This document shows, piece by piece, positions 61,943-64,000 of a stretch of DNA of 64,000 bases. The position numbers and the translations under genes are program-made. The notes under the pieces were generated by a model. The model was given only the letters and a program-made list of their open reading frames with translations, had not been told where the DNA came from and made no database searches. Numbering within the stretch: the stretch's first letter is position 1; every line of letters begins with the position of its first letter. The stretch spans positions 434,001 through 498,000 of the forward strand of contig NZ_JABCNG010000003.1 in the NCBI RefSeq assembly GCF_012932495.1. The letters run 5' to 3'. Origin of the DNA: Novosphingobium sp. SG919. Lineage in GTDB: Bacteria; Pseudomonadota; Alphaproteobacteria; Sphingomonadales; Sphingomonadaceae.

Positions 61943-63088
61943 TTAGCCTGGCCAGTCCGCATCGAGACCGAAGGTCGCGGCGTCGAACCGGCCTTCAGTC
62001 TTCACGAACTCGCCATCGCCAGGGTTGAGCTGGTCGATCGGTAGCGGAATGTTCGGTAGGGGGCGGTGGGCCCAAGGATTGTGAACGATACGCGCGCCGC
62101 GGCCCCAGGGACGCCACGCGCTGAGATGATCGAAAGCGAGAACAGCGCTCACGCCGCGCTTTCTCGCCCGGCGGCCATCATGCAGCACACCGTTATTGCC
62201 CCGCCCGGCCTCCAGCGTGCCTTCGTCATCAGGCGAGGTGCGGCGCAGGATGCCAACCGTCGATCCGAGCAGTGCGTCGAGCAGGTCGCGCTCGCCCGCG
62301 GCATCTCCTGCAGCGTTGAACGCGATCACATAGGGCACAGGCAATGCGCCATAGCGATTCGCCTTCTTGAGAAGCGAACCACGAAGGTCATCGCCCGGGA
62401 CAGCCATCCTGATGCCATAGGATGTCGCGCCGATGCTACGATCGCCCTCGGCATAGGCTTTCTTGCGTTTCACCATCGCCGAGAAAATGAGCTTCAGGCT
62501 ATGCTGGCTATGGATCAGTGGCTTCGCACGTTTGGCGGCGGCTTCGTCCTCCGGAAGCTGCGCGATCCACCGTGCGAGTACGCGGCGCAGCGCCTTCAGG
62601 CTGATCGGCTGGGTCGGAACACCCTGGACCTTCACGGCAATGAAATGAACCGGGCTCGGCACCTCAGCAGCGGCATCAAGCGCGGTGGTCAGCCTGCGCT
62701 GCGCACCGGCCGCGTCCATCGACTCGCCATTCGTCATCACGCATTCGACGATGAATTCAGTGCCATCAGGGGCGCGCACGAGAAAATCGGGGCTGGTGCT
62801 TTTTCCCTCGATGACCGGCTCGACCTCGACGATCGTGTGGCCTGACCGGATCAGCAGCTCATGCACCAGCAACTCGAACAGAGCGGCGCCATGCGTCGTG
62901 TCAATCGACCGCAGACGCTTCACCAGATCACCCCGGTGATCCGCCGGATAACGCGACAGGCAATCATTAAGAAACGCGCGGACCGCCGCCGCTTCGGGCC
63001 GTGCCGACTGGTTCAGGTAGCTGTAGTTGGTGTCTTCGGCGCGCGGCGTCCGGTGCTCGGTTCGAGGGATGTCGTCAAACAGGTCCAT
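61943..63088 (-). CDS. Hypothetical protein with PD-(D/E)XK nuclease-like core
   Basis: The 381-residue protein contains, at residues 65-118, HGAALFELLVHELLIRSGH followed by SPDFLVRAPDGTEFIVECVM. This has the order of a PD-(D/E)XK fold: helix with Glu, Asp101 after Pro, then a beta-strand Glu115. The usual Lys two residues after Glu is missing (ECV), so activity is uncertain. The C-terminal half is unfamiliar. ATG 63088 follows AAGTGAG. The next upstream gene on the same strand, 39 bp away, encodes an ATP-binding protein, suggesting a two-gene unit. Confidence 0.65.
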   Translation of the reverse strand: MDLFDDIPRTEHRTPRAEDTNYSYLNQSARPEAAAVRAFLNDCLSRYPADHRGDLVKRLRSIDTTHGAALFELLVHELLIRSGHTIVEVEPVIEGKSTSPDFLVRAPDGTEFIVECVMTNGESMDAAGAQRRLTTALDAAAEVPSPVHFIAVKVQGVPTQPISLKALRRVLARWIAQLPEDEAAAKRAKPLIHSQHSLKLIFSAMVKRKKAYAEGDRSIGATSYGIRMAVPGDDLRGSLLKKANRYGALPVPYVIAFNAAGDAAGERDLLDALLGSTVGILRRTSPDDEGTLEAGRGNNGVLHDGRRARKRGVSAVLAFDHLSAWRPWGRGARIVHNPWAHRPLPNIPLPIDQLNPGDGEFVKTEGRFDAATFGLDADWPG

Positions 63089-63127
63089 TGGGCTCACTTA
63101 CGCTGGAAGCCCATGGCTGTGCAGTGA

Positions 63128-64000
63128 TTATCGAGGGTCCGCGAATGGATTGGCAGGACGCTCGAGACCGAATGCCAGCCAGAAGCGGCGCAACAGTGGC
63201 AGCAGTGCGGCGCGGTTCATCATTTCGACCACTAAGGGCGGTAGCGTCACCTGTCCGCGCCAGGCCGGGGCCGACCAGTGCTCTTTCGACTCGACCAGAT
63301 GATAGTCCTTGATGCCGACCAGTGTGGCCATGACCAGCCATGGACCGTCGACCCCATAGTGGCTGAGCCAGGCCACGCCCGAGATAGCTGCATCGAGCAG
63401 TCCATCCTCGAACCGCTTGGGCCAGACCAGCTTCACCTTTTCCTCGCTAAGTTCGTCGACGATGCGCCCGATCGTCCACACCATGTCGGTGCGGCCGGTG
63501 CGATGGGTGACGGAATAGGAGCGGACCGCGCCCTGCTCTCCCGGATTGGTGTGCAGCAGCAGGCCCTCGATCATGCGAATCGATTCTATATATCCCGAGG
63601 GCTTGTGCGGGGCGAGGGCATGTTCGGGGGTTACATCGAGATCGCGTACCTCGCGGAAAATCGTCGTCGGAATGAGCGAGACGATCGCCGTTGGATCATC
63701 GCCGAGGAAAATCGGGAGTTCGCCGCGGGTCGCAGCATCGACCGCGTCAAGATGCAGAGCTCGGAGCCGCGCGGGGAGCGCCTCGCTCGCGGTGAAGGCG
63801 TCGCGTAGTTCCTGCGTGTCCATCTCATATTTGCCGTTGCTTGCACGGCCGAAGAACCGGTTGCTGTTCTTGAAGATGACCCTGTGCGGCGCGATCGTGC
63901 TGGCGGGTATCCGAATCAGCATGACGCCGCCGGCCTCACCGCAATCGATCCAGCGCAGCTTCACCCCGGGCATGCGAGGCTCGACGCCGGCCAGCAATAT
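63128..64000 (-). CDS. AlbA/Schlafen-type putative DNA-binding ATPase (5' end beyond window)
   Basis: The frame is open to the window end, so the N-terminus is missing. The visible 290 residues begin in the last strands of an AlbA_2/Schlafen-like domain: GGVMLIRIPASTIAPHRV and NSNRFFGRASNGKYEMDTQELRDAF, typical of that fold. A C-terminal region of about 210 residues without known motif follows, with W- and H-rich segments. Such proteins appear in phage-defence and mobile contexts. It precedes the PD-(D/E)XK-like gene by 39 bp and is probably co-transcribed with it. Confidence 0.75.
   Translation of the reverse strand: MLLAGVEPRMPGVKLRWIDCGEAGGVMLIRIPASTIAPHRVIFKNSNRFFGRASNGKYEMDTQELRDAFTASEALPARLRALHLDAVDAATRGELPIFLGDDPTAIVSLIPTTIFREVRDLDVTPEHALAPHKPSGYIESIRMIEGLLLHTNPGEQGAVRSYSVTHRTGRTDMVWTIGRIVDELSEEKVKLVWPKRFEDGLLDAAISGVAWLSHYGVDGPWLVMATLVGIKDYHLVESKEHWSAPAWRGQVTLPPLVVEMMNRAALLPLLRRFWLAFGLERPANPFADPR

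Overview
The window is high-GC DNA that reads as an alphaproteobacterial chromosome, most likely a sphingomonad (Novosphingobium/Sphingomonas type). Pointers are MmcB, HWE-type histidine kinases, the ThiS-ThiG fusion, CtaA, the coaBC-dut and ubiE-ubiB pairs, Ti-plasmid-type TraA/TraC/TraD, and short dispersed palindromic repeats of a type I recall from this group. The species assignment is inference.

Layout. 1-0.93 kb: truncated start of a secreted-type protein built of 56-residue repeats. 1.3-9.2 kb: tRNA-Arg(CCG), small conserved genes, mmcB, a three-gene two-component module, an RhlE-type helicase, and a manganese exporter gene behind a yybP-ykoY Mn riboswitch. 9.4-39.6 kb: ordinary core genes: maeB, mutS, nucleoside and queuosine-precursor transporters, argB, YggT, folD, MarC, thiSG, MerC, ctaA, rplM-rpsI, a LuxR-type regulator, amt, an aminotransferase, dut, coaBC, ubiB, ubiE, mutM and a GGDEF protein. 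Two tandem paralogous membrane proteins and an acyltransferase lie between coaBC and ubiB.

39.8-49.5 kb: the most unusual core-like region. A tandem-AAA+ ATPase is divergent from a tightly coupled five-gene operon: SWIM zinc-finger protein, DUF5691-like protein, MoxR-type AAA+ ATPase, DUF5682-like protein and vWA protein. Four of the five match E. coli yehQ, yehL, yehM and yehP, a poorly understood module. The DUF5682-like protein carries motifs that recall TIKI/TraB-type hydrolases, and the MoxR protein has an altered Walker B.

49.6-64 kb: an accessory, mobile region. It holds an HNH endonuclease with a PUA/EVE-like N-terminus and an AbiEi/AbiEii type IV toxin-antitoxin pair. The pair's promoter is overlapped by one perfect 47-bp palindrome, with a second unrelated-arm 47-bp palindrome upstream. 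Next come a BigR-type persulfide-detoxification cluster (MBL hydrolase, ArsR/BigR, rhodanese, TauE) and a MobQ transfer module (DUF6118, TraA, a recognisable oriT, TraC, TraD). The region ends with a GNAT acetyltransferase, a PD-(D/E)XK-like protein and an AlbA/Schlafen-type ATP-binding protein cut by the window end. No coupling protein (TraG) or mating-pair genes are visible, so in this window the element looks mobilisable rather than self-transmissible.
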